A DNA stretch of 64,000 bases, from positions 1 through 64,000 of the forward strand of contig JBDRTY010000004.1 of the NCBI GenBank assembly GCA_039801085.1, written 5' to 3'. Positions 55,598 through 63,012 of the stretch are shown piece after piece. Origin of the DNA: a candidate division WOR-3 bacterium (GTDB lineage: Bacteria > Hydrothermota > Tepidihabitantia > Tepidihabitantales > Tepidihabitantaceae). Within the stretch, counting starts at the first letter, position 1, and every line of letters begins with the position of its first letter. Under the pieces are notes generated by a model that searched no databases, was not told the DNA's origin, and saw only the letters and a program-made list of their open reading frames with translations. Both the position numbers and the translations under genes were made by a program.

Positions 55598-56314
55598 ATG
55601 ACAAACCAGAGTTTCTTTGCCCCGTTTCTCAATGCCGGTCTTTTTGCCGTGATCATCCTCAGCATTCTCTTGCTGATGTCGATCATTTCGTGGGCGATCT
55701 TCTTTCGCAAAATCCGCCAATTCCGCCGGGCACGTTCCCAAACCCGTGCCTTGCTGGAGAATTTCAATATCCGTCGTGAGTTAACCAGCCTTTCCGAGCT
55801 CTCAAAACTCTTTCCGGCATCGCCGCTCGTTCCGCTCCTGACCGCAGCCATTGAAGAATGGCAGGTTCTCAGGAACGAATTTTCCAACCACAACCGTGAA
55901 GACAATCTGAATCTGCTCGTACCAAACATCACTGAAGCTATGGAACGGGCAGCTTCCCGAACCCTTGAACAGCTTGAAAGTTCATTGCCATTTCTGGCAA
56001 TCACCACCATGGTAGCACCTTTTCTCGGCCTGTTGGGTACGGTCCAGGGGGTACTGAGAACATTCCTTTCGCTGCGAGGCGCTCAGCTTCCGACTCTACA
56101 ATTGATCGCACCGGGCATATCGGACGCACTGGTGACAACAGTAATGGGACTTTTGGTAGCAATACCTGCTGCTCTATTTTACAACTATTTTGTCGGACAG
56201 GCTAGAAATCTTGAGGGCGAAATGGACCGGTTTATATCTGAACTAACGGGGATTTTCCGCCTTGAGGCCTGCCGTGTATCTTCTCTCGAAAATCAGAATA
56301 CCGATGCAAAATAA
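55598..56314 (+). CDS. tolQ: TolQ/ExbB/MotA-family proton channel protein
   Basis: The protein has 238 residues and three membrane helices: one at residues 10-32, and two in the C-terminal half in the conserved ITTMVAPFLGLLGTVQGVLRTF and DALVTTVMGLLVAIPAALFYNYF segments. With TolR it forms the proton-driven motor of the Tol-Pal system. Cluster context favours TolQ over ExbB. Confidence 0.93.
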   Translation: MTNQSFFAPFLNAGLFAVIILSILLLMSIISWAIFFRKIRQFRRARSQTRALLENFNIRRELTSLSELSKLFPASPLVPLLTAAIEEWQVLRNEFSNHNREDNLNLLVPNITEAMERAASRTLEQLESSLPFLAITTMVAPFLGLLGTVQGVLRTFLSLRGAQLPTLQLIAPGISDALVTTVMGLLVAIPAALFYNYFVGQARNLEGEMDRFISELTGIFRLEACRVSSLENQNTDAK

Positions 56315-56723
56315 ACGCACCCGTCAGCCTCGTCTTAAATTTCTTGCCGAAATGAACATTACTTCACTGGCTGATGTCAGTTTTACTCTGATGATCATCT
56401 TTCTGATCGCCGGTGTATCAACTGCTCTCAGCCGACAGCAGGGCATCGATCTCGAACTTCCCCGAACTTCCCGCCCTCAGCCCCAGCCGCAAGCAGGGCT
56501 GGTAATTTCTGTAAAAGCTGATGGTCAAATCTTCATCAACACCAAATCAGTCTCCCTTACCGGGTTCGGCAAGGCACTGGCAGCCACACTTGCCCAGAAT
56601 GAATATCACCAGGTTTATCTTCACGCCGACCGCCGCGTCGACTACGGGACGATAATGGAGATTCTCGGTATCATCCGGGAACAGGGAATTACGAACATCG
56701 GCCTTACTGCGCTGCCAAAATAA
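56304..56723 (+). CDS. tolR: TolR/ExbD-family protein
   Basis: The protein has 139 residues: one N-terminal membrane helix with the key Asp in MNITSLADVSFTLMIIFLI, then a periplasmic domain ending RVDYGTIMEILGIIREQGI, as in ExbD/TolR. The ATG at 56304 (MQNKRTRQPRLKF) was chosen because it leaves the usual short basic cytoplasmic tail; it overlaps tolQ by 11 nt. A longer frame start at 56262 would add non-homologous residues. Confidence 0.93.
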   Translation: MQNKRTRQPRLKFLAEMNITSLADVSFTLMIIFLIAGVSTALSRQQGIDLELPRTSRPQPQPQAGLVISVKADGQIFINTKSVSLTGFGKALAATLAQNEYHQVYLHADRRVDYGTIMEILGIIREQGITNIGLTALPK

Positions 56724-56736
56724 ACCATTCAGTCTG

Positions 56737-57315
56737 ATGAAACGTGAGTTATTAATATCCTTTGCCGGTCATATCGGAATCCTAATTTTCTTCGGCATAG
56801 TCAGTGGCTTCCGGCAGCAACGCCGTGATTCACTGCGACCTTCAATAATTACAGTTCAGATCCTGCGTAGTCACGAACCGGCAACCGGAAAATCAGAGCC
56901 GGCAACGCAACTTCTGCAAACACCTCCCAAACCGGTGACATCAAAAAAGACGCCGGAAAAAGCGAAAAATACCCCTCCCCCGAAAACCGAAGTAATCCGG
57001 GGCGCGGGACTCGGTGCCAAAATTGAGGGAGTATCCGCCCTCGGATACAATTTTTATCTTCAGCAGATGCTGGAACGAATTGCCAGCAACTGGCAGGACC
57101 CTTATTCAGGCAGTGCAAGAAATATCAAAACAACCGTGGTTTTTGTTATTGAGCGCAGCGGACTTATTTCTGAGATTAAAATTGAAAACGGCTCGGGTGA
57201 TCCCCTGTTTGACGAATCCTGTCTCCGGGCGGTGATCATCACAAAGAAATTGCCACCGCTTCCGGACGAATTCACTGCCCCACGGCTCAAAATCCATCTG
57301 GAATTTGAACGGTAA
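56737..57315 (+). CDS. TonB/TolA-type energy transducer
   Basis: The protein has 192 residues with one N-terminal helix (LLISFAGHIGILIFFGIVSGF), a Pro/Lys-rich spacer (TPPKPVTSKKTPEKAKN) and a C-terminal TonB-type domain (TTVVFVIERSGLISEIKIENGSGDPLFDESCLRAV around residues 130-175). Following tolQ and tolR it would act as TolA; the C-terminal domain resembles TonB. The spacer is short compared with E. coli TolA. tolB does not follow. Confidence 0.88.
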   Translation: MKRELLISFAGHIGILIFFGIVSGFRQQRRDSLRPSIITVQILRSHEPATGKSEPATQLLQTPPKPVTSKKTPEKAKNTPPPKTEVIRGAGLGAKIEGVSALGYNFYLQQMLERIASNWQDPYSGSARNIKTTVVFVIERSGLISEIKIENGSGDPLFDESCLRAVIITKKLPPLPDEFTAPRLKIHLEFER

Positions 57316-57342
57316 AAATGTATAAAAGAAGGGAGTAAGAAT

Positions 57343-57891
57343 ATGATCACAATAATAATTGCAATCATCGCAGGATTGCTGATTCTATTAGCAATCGGCA
57401 GCTACAATCTGCTGGTAAGCAGTCGGAACCGGGTTAAAAACGGCTGGCATCAGATTGATGTCCAGCTGAAACGCCGGATTGATCTCATCCCCAACCTTGT
57501 AGAAACAGTCAAAGCTTACGCTGCCCACGAGCGCGAGGTTTTTGAAAAAATTGCCGAAGCCAGAACCCAGGCAATTAACGCCCGCGGTCCCGGAGAGGCC
57601 GCCCGCGCCGACAGCCAGCTGACCTCTACACTGAAAACTCTCTTTGCGCTGGTCGAAAATTATCCGGACCTCAAGGCAAATCAGAACTTTATGCGGCTCC
57701 AGGAAGAACTCACTCATACTGAAAACAAAATTGCCTTTGCACGTCAGTTCTACAATGATGTCGTCCTGGACTACAACAACCGCGTTCAAATGTTCCCTAC
57801 TAACATCATTGCCGCACTCTTCCGTTTCCAGCCTGCGGAATTTTATGAAATTCCTGAAACCGAAAGGGAAGTTCCCAAAGTTAATTTCTGA
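57343..57891 (+). CDS. lemA: LemA family protein
   Basis: The protein has 182 residues: an N-terminal membrane helix ([20 protein letters not shown]) and the helical LemA domain with [36 protein letters not shown] and [14 protein letters not shown]. The N-terminus is probably outside or periplasmic, as in other LemA proteins. It is followed after 6 nt by htpX, the common genomic partner. Function is unresolved in the family. Confidence 0.92.
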   Translation: MITIIIAIIAGLLILLAIGSYNLLVSSRNRVKNGWHQIDVQLKRRIDLIPNLVETVKAYAAHEREVFEKIAEARTQAINARGPGEAARADSQLTSTLKTLFALVENYPDLKANQNFMRLQEELTHTENKIAFARQFYNDVVLDYNNRVQMFPTNIIAALFRFQPAEFYEIPETEREVPKVNF

Positions 57892-57897
57892 GACATC

Positions 57898-58818
57898 ATG
57901 ACCGGTCACGCCCATCTCTATCAGCTGATTAGCCGAAATAAACTTAAATCAGCGGTATTTATTATTGCCTTCAGTATTCTACTTGGATTTGCTGGTTATA
58001 CACTTGGATACCTGCTGAACTGGGGTGTTGAAGCTTATATCCTAGTAGGCATCTTTATTGTATTATATAATCTGCTCCTGTATTACACATCGGACAGACT
58101 TGCGCTGGCGGTAAATCGTGCCCGGCCGGCCTCAACGGACGAATATTATGAGTTACACAATGTTGTTGAAGAGGTCGCACTGGCGGCCGGTATTCCCAAA
58201 CCCCGCGTCTACGTCGTCGACGATGAAACACCTAATGCATTTGCCACCGGCCGTAACCCGGAAAATGCCTCAGTTGCAGTCACCACCGGACTGCTGCAAC
58301 AAATGAACCGTGAAGAACTTCAGGGGGTAATAGCTCATGAAGTCGCTCACATACGCAACTATGACATTCTGCTGATGACCATCGTTGCCATACTGGGGGG
58401 ACTGCTGATTCTGTTCCGCGACATCATATTTCGCTGGGGGATATTTGCTGGAACCGGCCGGCGCCGTGATTCACGACGGGGTAGCGGTCAACTGGGGTTA
58501 ATCCTTCTGCTTGTCGGCCTTGTGCTGGCACTGCTCTCCCCGATACTGATTATCCTGCTGCGGGCAGCTGTTTCCCGAGAACGGGAATATCTCGCTGATG
58601 CCACCGGTGCCTATATCGTGCGCAATCCCTACGGCTTGGCTAATGCACTGCGCAAAATCGGCAGTTGGACAGGCAGGCTGAAAACTGCATCAGACGCTAC
58701 AGCCCACATGTTTACTGCGAACCCCTTCGGCAAAGACCGCAATACGAAAAACAATCTCTTTGCCACCCACCCGCCCCTGGAAGAAAGAATTAAAAGACTG
58801 GAACAACTAACTTTTTGA
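57898..58818 (+). CDS. htpX: HtpX-like membrane zinc metalloprotease (M48)
   Basis: The protein has 306 residues with four membrane helices. The zinc site is HEVAHI at His147-Glu148-His151, with a third ligand in SREREYLADATGAYI. NAFATGRNPENASVAVTTGLL is a typical family segment. It degrades damaged membrane proteins. Pairing with lemA is seen in many bacteria. Confidence 0.95.
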   Translation: MTGHAHLYQLISRNKLKSAVFIIAFSILLGFAGYTLGYLLNWGVEAYILVGIFIVLYNLLLYYTSDRLALAVNRARPASTDEYYELHNVVEEVALAAGIPKPRVYVVDDETPNAFATGRNPENASVAVTTGLLQQMNREELQGVIAHEVAHIRNYDILLMTIVAILGGLLILFRDIIFRWGIFAGTGRRRDSRRGSGQLGLILLLVGLVLALLSPILIILLRAAVSREREYLADATGAYIVRNPYGLANALRKIGSWTGRLKTASDATAHMFTANPFGKDRNTKNNLFATHPPLEERIKRLEQLTF

Positions 58819-58850
58819 CCGCCATCAATAAAGATCCGAGCCAGCGAAAA

Positions 58851-61800
58851 TCAGGCTGAACGATTCGTTGAAAAAACAGCCGACTGCTGACTAAACTGGA
58901 GAGTTCCCGTCAACTTCAGACGATCCTGCCCCAGAAGCCTTACCAGTTCCTTTATAAGCTTATCTTCAATTCGCACTGAATATTCCTTCAGACGTAACTT
59001 ACGCTTGGTTCCGTCAGTATTAGTGATGATAAGATAAACGGGAATTCTACCTGGATACTGTTTCAGAGCCACTTTGACTTCTGCGGTTTTTGACTGAGTC
59101 AATTCCTCAATCGGCAACTCAATAAACAGCCCCGAGATCAAATCGCGGGCTTGTGAGAATTCAATAAATCCGGTCGCCCAGAGCTGAACCATTCCTGTCT
59201 TATCACCAGATTTTCCCTCACCTGATGGAGAACCGGCGCGCGGTTTTATCCGCCCCTGGACAATCACCAGCTTATCCTTTACTAACAATTCCCGGTATCT
59301 CTCCAACAGATCGGAAAAAACCATTACCTCCACCGATGAGTTAAAATCCTCAATTATTAATACCAAATAATCGCGATTGCGCTTGTCTTTCCGGCTTCTT
59401 CTGTCAGTAATGATACCGCCGATCGCTACGAGCTCGTTTTCTCCTCGAACCCCGACCTCCTCAATCGGTAGCAAATTCAGCGCCTGATACTCCAGCTGAT
59501 ACTTTCGCAACGGATGGGAAGAAAAATAAAAGCCGAATGCCTCCTTCTCCCATGAGAGAACGTTCACGTCGTCATCTTCCTCAAATGTCAATTCTTCCCC
59601 TGTGCAACCCGCAGTGTCGGCCGCCGTTTCAAATAGATTGTACTGCTTGTCCAAATATAACAGCTTTTCCGAAGCTGCTTTGCTAATTTCCTTATCAATC
59701 CTATTCAAAAGTTTGGCTCGACTGGCTTCAAAACAGCTGAAAGCCCCGGCCTTGATTAGTGCTTCAATCGCCTTCCGGTTCACTTTGCCTCGCAGTCGAA
59801 CGAGAAAATCGAGCAGATCTTTGAAAGACCCGCGTTCATTGCGTTCCTGAACAATTGCCACTGCAGCACCGACCCCGACATTTTTTAAACCGGCCAGCCC
59901 GTAACGAACATTATTGGCTTCCACGGTAAAATTGACATCGCTCGCATTAATATCCGGTGGTAAAATTTTTATACCCATTCGCCTAGCTTCGGCAACAAAA
60001 CTGGCAAGTTTATCAAAATTACCCAATTCACTAGTCAGGGTAGCAGCAATGAACTCTACCGGATAATTGGCTTTAAGATAAGCAGTAAGGTAAGAAAGAT
60101 AGGCATAACCGGCTGCATGTGACTTATTAAAACCATACCCGGCAAATTTCTCAAGGAGTTCAAAAATTTTCGCTGCCTTTTCCCGGGGAATCCCGGCATG
60201 TCTCCAGCACCCGTTGATAAATGTCTCCCGTTGCGCTGCCATTTCCTCCGGCTTCTTTTTCCCCATCGCCCGACGGAGCACATCTGCCTGTGCCAGCGTA
60301 TAGCCGGCAAGAACCTGAGCCGCTTGCATCACCTGTTCCTGATAGATCATTATCCCGAAGGTTTCCTTGCACACTGGTTCCAGAAGCGGATGGTCGTACT
60401 CAATCGGAACAAAACCATTTTTCCGAGAAACATATTTTGGAATCAGATCCATCGGTCCCGGACGATAAAGGGCGATAAGTGCAATAATATGCTCCAGACG
60501 CTCCGGTCGCGTCTTCTTACAAAGATCCCTCATCCCGGCACTTTCCAGCTGGAAAACGCCGACTGTCGCCCCCTGTTGCAACAGTTCATAAGTCGCCCGG
60601 TCCTCATAACTTACGTTCCGGATCGAAAAATCATTCACCCGGTATCTTATTAATTTCTCGGCTTCATCTATAACAGTTAATGTCCGTAACCCCAGAACAT
60701 CCATCTTCAATAAACCGATGTCATCTAGTGTATACATATCATACTGGGTACACACATCGGCACCGGGAGCTTTGTATAACGGAACGAGCTCCAACAGTGG
60801 ACGGGGTGCAATAACAACCGCTGAGGCATGTACCGAGGCATGGCGGTTTAACCCTTCAATTTTCTTGGCGATATTCCAAAGTTCCTGATACACCGGTTGG
60901 GAACGGATAATCATTGCCAATTCCGTCACCTCTCGCTCCGCAGTTTCCAAGTCCATTCCCGGCGGAATTAATTTGGCAATTTGATCCGCCTCAGCAATTG
61001 AGATATCCAACACCCGGGCAACATCCCGGACTGCCTGTCGAGCCTGCATAGTTCCAAAAGTAATGATTTGTGCCACTGAATCGTTGCCATACCGGTTACG
61101 AATATATTCGATCACTTCCCCCCGTCGCGCATCTGCAAAATCAACATCAACATCTGGAAGGGTGATTCTTTCCGGAGATAGGAACCGTTCAAACAGAAGC
61201 CCGTAGCGTATCGGGTCAATCTCAGTGACCCCCAGACAATACAGCACCAGTGACCCACCAGCTGAACCACGCCCCGGACCGACTGGAATACCATTATTGC
61301 GGGCATATTCAATAATATCCCGCACAATAAGAAAGTACCCGGCAAATCCCATCCTCTGAATAACCGACAGTTCGTATTCAAGCCGGTCCGTATGTTCCTG
61401 CGTTACTCGGGGATATCTTTTTTTCAAACCTTCGCGAGCAAGATATGTAAGGTATTCAAACTCATTGCGGTAAGGCGCGGGCGGTTTGAAAGCAGGCAGA
61501 TGAAATCTACGACTTTCAATATCCAGAACCAGTTCACAACGCTCAGCTACCATCCTGGTATTTCTGACTGCTGAAGGTAATTCCTGAAAGAGTTTTTCCA
61601 TTTCCGTTCCTGACCGGAGATAGTAGCCACTGGCATTTAAACGGAGCCGATCCTTGTCCTTTAGGCGCTTACCGGTCTGAATGCACAACAAAACATCCTG
61701 AGCCCGGGCATCATCAGGTTTCAGATAATGACAGTCATTGGTTGCAACCAGAGGAATATCCAGTGCCTTTGCCAGCTCAGCAATATGAGGCAGAATTTTT

Positions 61801-62375
61801 TCCTGTTCTGGTAAACCGGTCCGCATTACCTCAAGATAGAAATTTTCTGATCCAAATATCTCCTGATAGGTCGCAGCTGATGCCATTGCTGTCTGCAGAT
61901 CATCGTGCAGAATATACCAGTTCACCTCACCTTTCAAGCATCCCGATAGTGCGATCAAACCTTCATGATATCTGCTTAAAAGCTCTTTATCAACCCGTGG
62001 TTTGTAATAAAATCCTTCCAGATAGCCCAGAGAAACGAGTTTTATTAAATTGTGATATCCTGTTTCATTTTTGCACAGAAGAGTAAGGTGAAAGCTGGCT
62101 TCGGGAATATCACTTCTTATTTCCCGCTCGCGCCGATTCCGGGGAGCAACATATACTTCAGCGCCGATTATCGGCTTTAAACCTGCATTCCGTGCCGCCT
62201 TGTAGAATTTAACCGCCCCAAACATATTGCCATGATCAGTTAAAGCCAGTGCCGTCATCCCCATCTCCTTTGCTTGCAATACCAGCTCTTCAATTTTAGC
62301 TGCTCCATCCAGAAGACTGTATTCAGAATGGACGTGGAGATGGATAAAATCGACGCCTCTTGTGTTGGGGGGCAT
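58851..62375 (-). CDS. dnaE: DNA polymerase III alpha subunit
   Basis: The protein has 1174 residues: PHP domain at the start (FIHLHVHSEYSLLDG, LALTDHGNMFG), the Pol beta-like NTase palm with VGPGRGSAGGSLVLYCLG and LPDVDVDFADARRGEV, then the tandem helix-hairpin-helix and OB regions (GGIITDRRSRKDKRNRDYL). It is of the DnaE1 length. A longer frame starts at 62486, but the ATG at 62375 was chosen because a TTGACA-17-TATAAA promoter ends 7 nt before it and the PHP motif follows within ten residues. The mRNA is thus probably leaderless. It converges with htpX over a gap of 32 bp. Confidence 0.96.
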   Translation of the reverse strand: MPPNTRGVDFIHLHVHSEYSLLDGAAKIEELVLQAKEMGMTALALTDHGNMFGAVKFYKAARNAGLKPIIGAEVYVAPRNRREREIRSDIPEASFHLTLLCKNETGYHNLIKLVSLGYLEGFYYKPRVDKELLSRYHEGLIALSGCLKGEVNWYILHDDLQTAMASAATYQEIFGSENFYLEVMRTGLPEQEKILPHIAELAKALDIPLVATNDCHYLKPDDARAQDVLLCIQTGKRLKDKDRLRLNASGYYLRSGTEMEKLFQELPSAVRNTRMVAERCELVLDIESRRFHLPAFKPPAPYRNEFEYLTYLAREGLKKRYPRVTQEHTDRLEYELSVIQRMGFAGYFLIVRDIIEYARNNGIPVGPGRGSAGGSLVLYCLGVTEIDPIRYGLLFERFLSPERITLPDVDVDFADARRGEVIEYIRNRYGNDSVAQIITFGTMQARQAVRDVARVLDISIAEADQIAKLIPPGMDLETAEREVTELAMIIRSQPVYQELWNIAKKIEGLNRHASVHASAVVIAPRPLLELVPLYKAPGADVCTQYDMYTLDDIGLLKMDVLGLRTLTVIDEAEKLIRYRVNDFSIRNVSYEDRATYELLQQGATVGVFQLESAGMRDLCKKTRPERLEHIIALIALYRPGPMDLIPKYVSRKNGFVPIEYDHPLLEPVCKETFGIMIYQEQVMQAAQVLAGYTLAQADVLRRAMGKKKPEEMAAQRETFINGCWRHAGIPREKAAKIFELLEKFAGYGFNKSHAAGYAYLSYLTAYLKANYPVEFIAATLTSELGNFDKLASFVAEARRMGIKILPPDINASDVNFTVEANNVRYGLAGLKNVGVGAAVAIVQERNERGSFKDLLDFLVRLRGKVNRKAIEALIKAGAFSCFEASRAKLLNRIDKEISKAASEKLLYLDKQYNLFETAADTAGCTGEELTFEEDDDVNVLSWEKEAFGFYFSSHPLRKYQLEYQALNLLPIEEVGVRGENELVAIGGIITDRRSRKDKRNRDYLVLIIEDFNSSVEVMVFSDLLERYRELLVKDKLVIVQGRIKPRAGSPSGEGKSGDKTGMVQLWATGFIEFSQARDLISGLFIELPIEELTQSKTAEVKVALKQYPGRIPVYLIITNTDGTKRKLRLKEYSVRIEDKLIKELVRLLGQDRLKLTGTLQFSQQSAVFSTNRSA

Positions 62376-62382
62376 ATTATAT

Positions 62383-62411
62383 TTTATATCCAACTTCTCT
62401 CCAGGTGTCAA
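62383..62411 (-). promoter_or_regulatory. Leaderless-type promoter of dnaE
   Basis: Consensus TTGACA (62411-62406), 17 nt, TATAAA (62388-62383), 7 nt, ATG at 62375. An overlapping TAAAAT at 62386-62381 would leave 5 nt and a 19-nt spacer. Confidence 0.65.
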
Positions 62412-62574
62412 ACATAACACCGACACACCGTCATGAAGACTTGTGTAAAAATTTGAAGCCTCACACATCATTGGCTTAGTGGCCACCGATCAACGCTCTA
62501 ATCAGCTATTAATTGTCCCCCGTAAGATATATTTGATTTGCCAGCCAACAAGCCCACTCGCTATAAAAAATAAC

Positions 62575-62602
62575 TTGACAGAAAGCAAAATTGCGTTATA
62601 GT
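62575..62602 (+). promoter_or_regulatory. Promoter of the small GIY-YIG-like gene, leadered
   Basis: Consensus TTGACA (62575-62580), 16 nt, TATAGT (62597-62602). The leader of about 70 nt ends with AGGAGG 5 nt before the ATG at 62681. The stretch 62412-62574 between the divergent promoters shows no gene. Confidence 0.7.
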
Positions 62603-62680
62603 TATTATAGATTGCTGGGTTACAACGATTATCAAAGAAATTTCTGTAAGGGGAGCAGAAATATATAAACAGGAGGAACT

Positions 62681-62998
62681 ATGCGTGGTCCTTACCTTCT
62701 CCGTCCCCTGCAGGTAGATATCTCTGTACCGGATAAAATTGGCGGGGTCTACTGTCTCTCCAAAAATTCCAAAAAGATTGAAATAGTTGCACGGGCAGAA
62801 CGTAACTTGCGTGATGCAATCAAGGCACACTGGAAAGAATACGAATTTTTCTGGTATGAACCGGCGCTGACGCCCCGAGAGGCTTACTTAAATCAGTGCT
62901 ACACCTATCACCGGTTTTGTGAAAACGGTAACGGCGCTCACGAACACCCGAAACCTCCGGAGAAGGTTGAAATCAAGTGCCCGGTTTGCGGTGTATAA
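62681..62998 (+). CDS. Small GIY-YIG-like protein with C-terminal CPxC motif
   Basis: The protein has 105 residues. GGVYCLSKNSKKIEIVARAE followed by RNLRDAIKAHW resembles the GIY-x(10)-YIG-R..L..H start of the GIY-YIG fold, with YIG changed to IVA. A middle segment (YEFFWYEPALTPREAYLNQC) and the end HEHPKPPEKVEIKCPVCG fit a small environmental family with YHxF and a final zinc-type CPxC. The catalytic residues of nucleases are only partly kept, so activity is doubtful and DNA or protein binding is possible. Start is backed by AGGAGG 5 nt upstream and a consensus promoter, which suggest good expression. The family match is from memory and needs a profile search. Confidence 0.6.
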   Translation: MRGPYLLRPLQVDISVPDKIGGVYCLSKNSKKIEIVARAERNLRDAIKAHWKEYEFFWYEPALTPREAYLNQCYTYHRFCENGNGAHEHPKPPEKVEIKCPVCGV

Positions 62999-63012
62999 TT
63001 GAACATAATATA

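Noticed and set aside
54829-58818. ExbB-ExbD-TonB iron-uptake system instead of Tol-Pal
   Set aside because: Pal and CpoB-like genes lie directly upstream in the same direction, so Tol-Pal is the better reading, though the last component resembles TonB.
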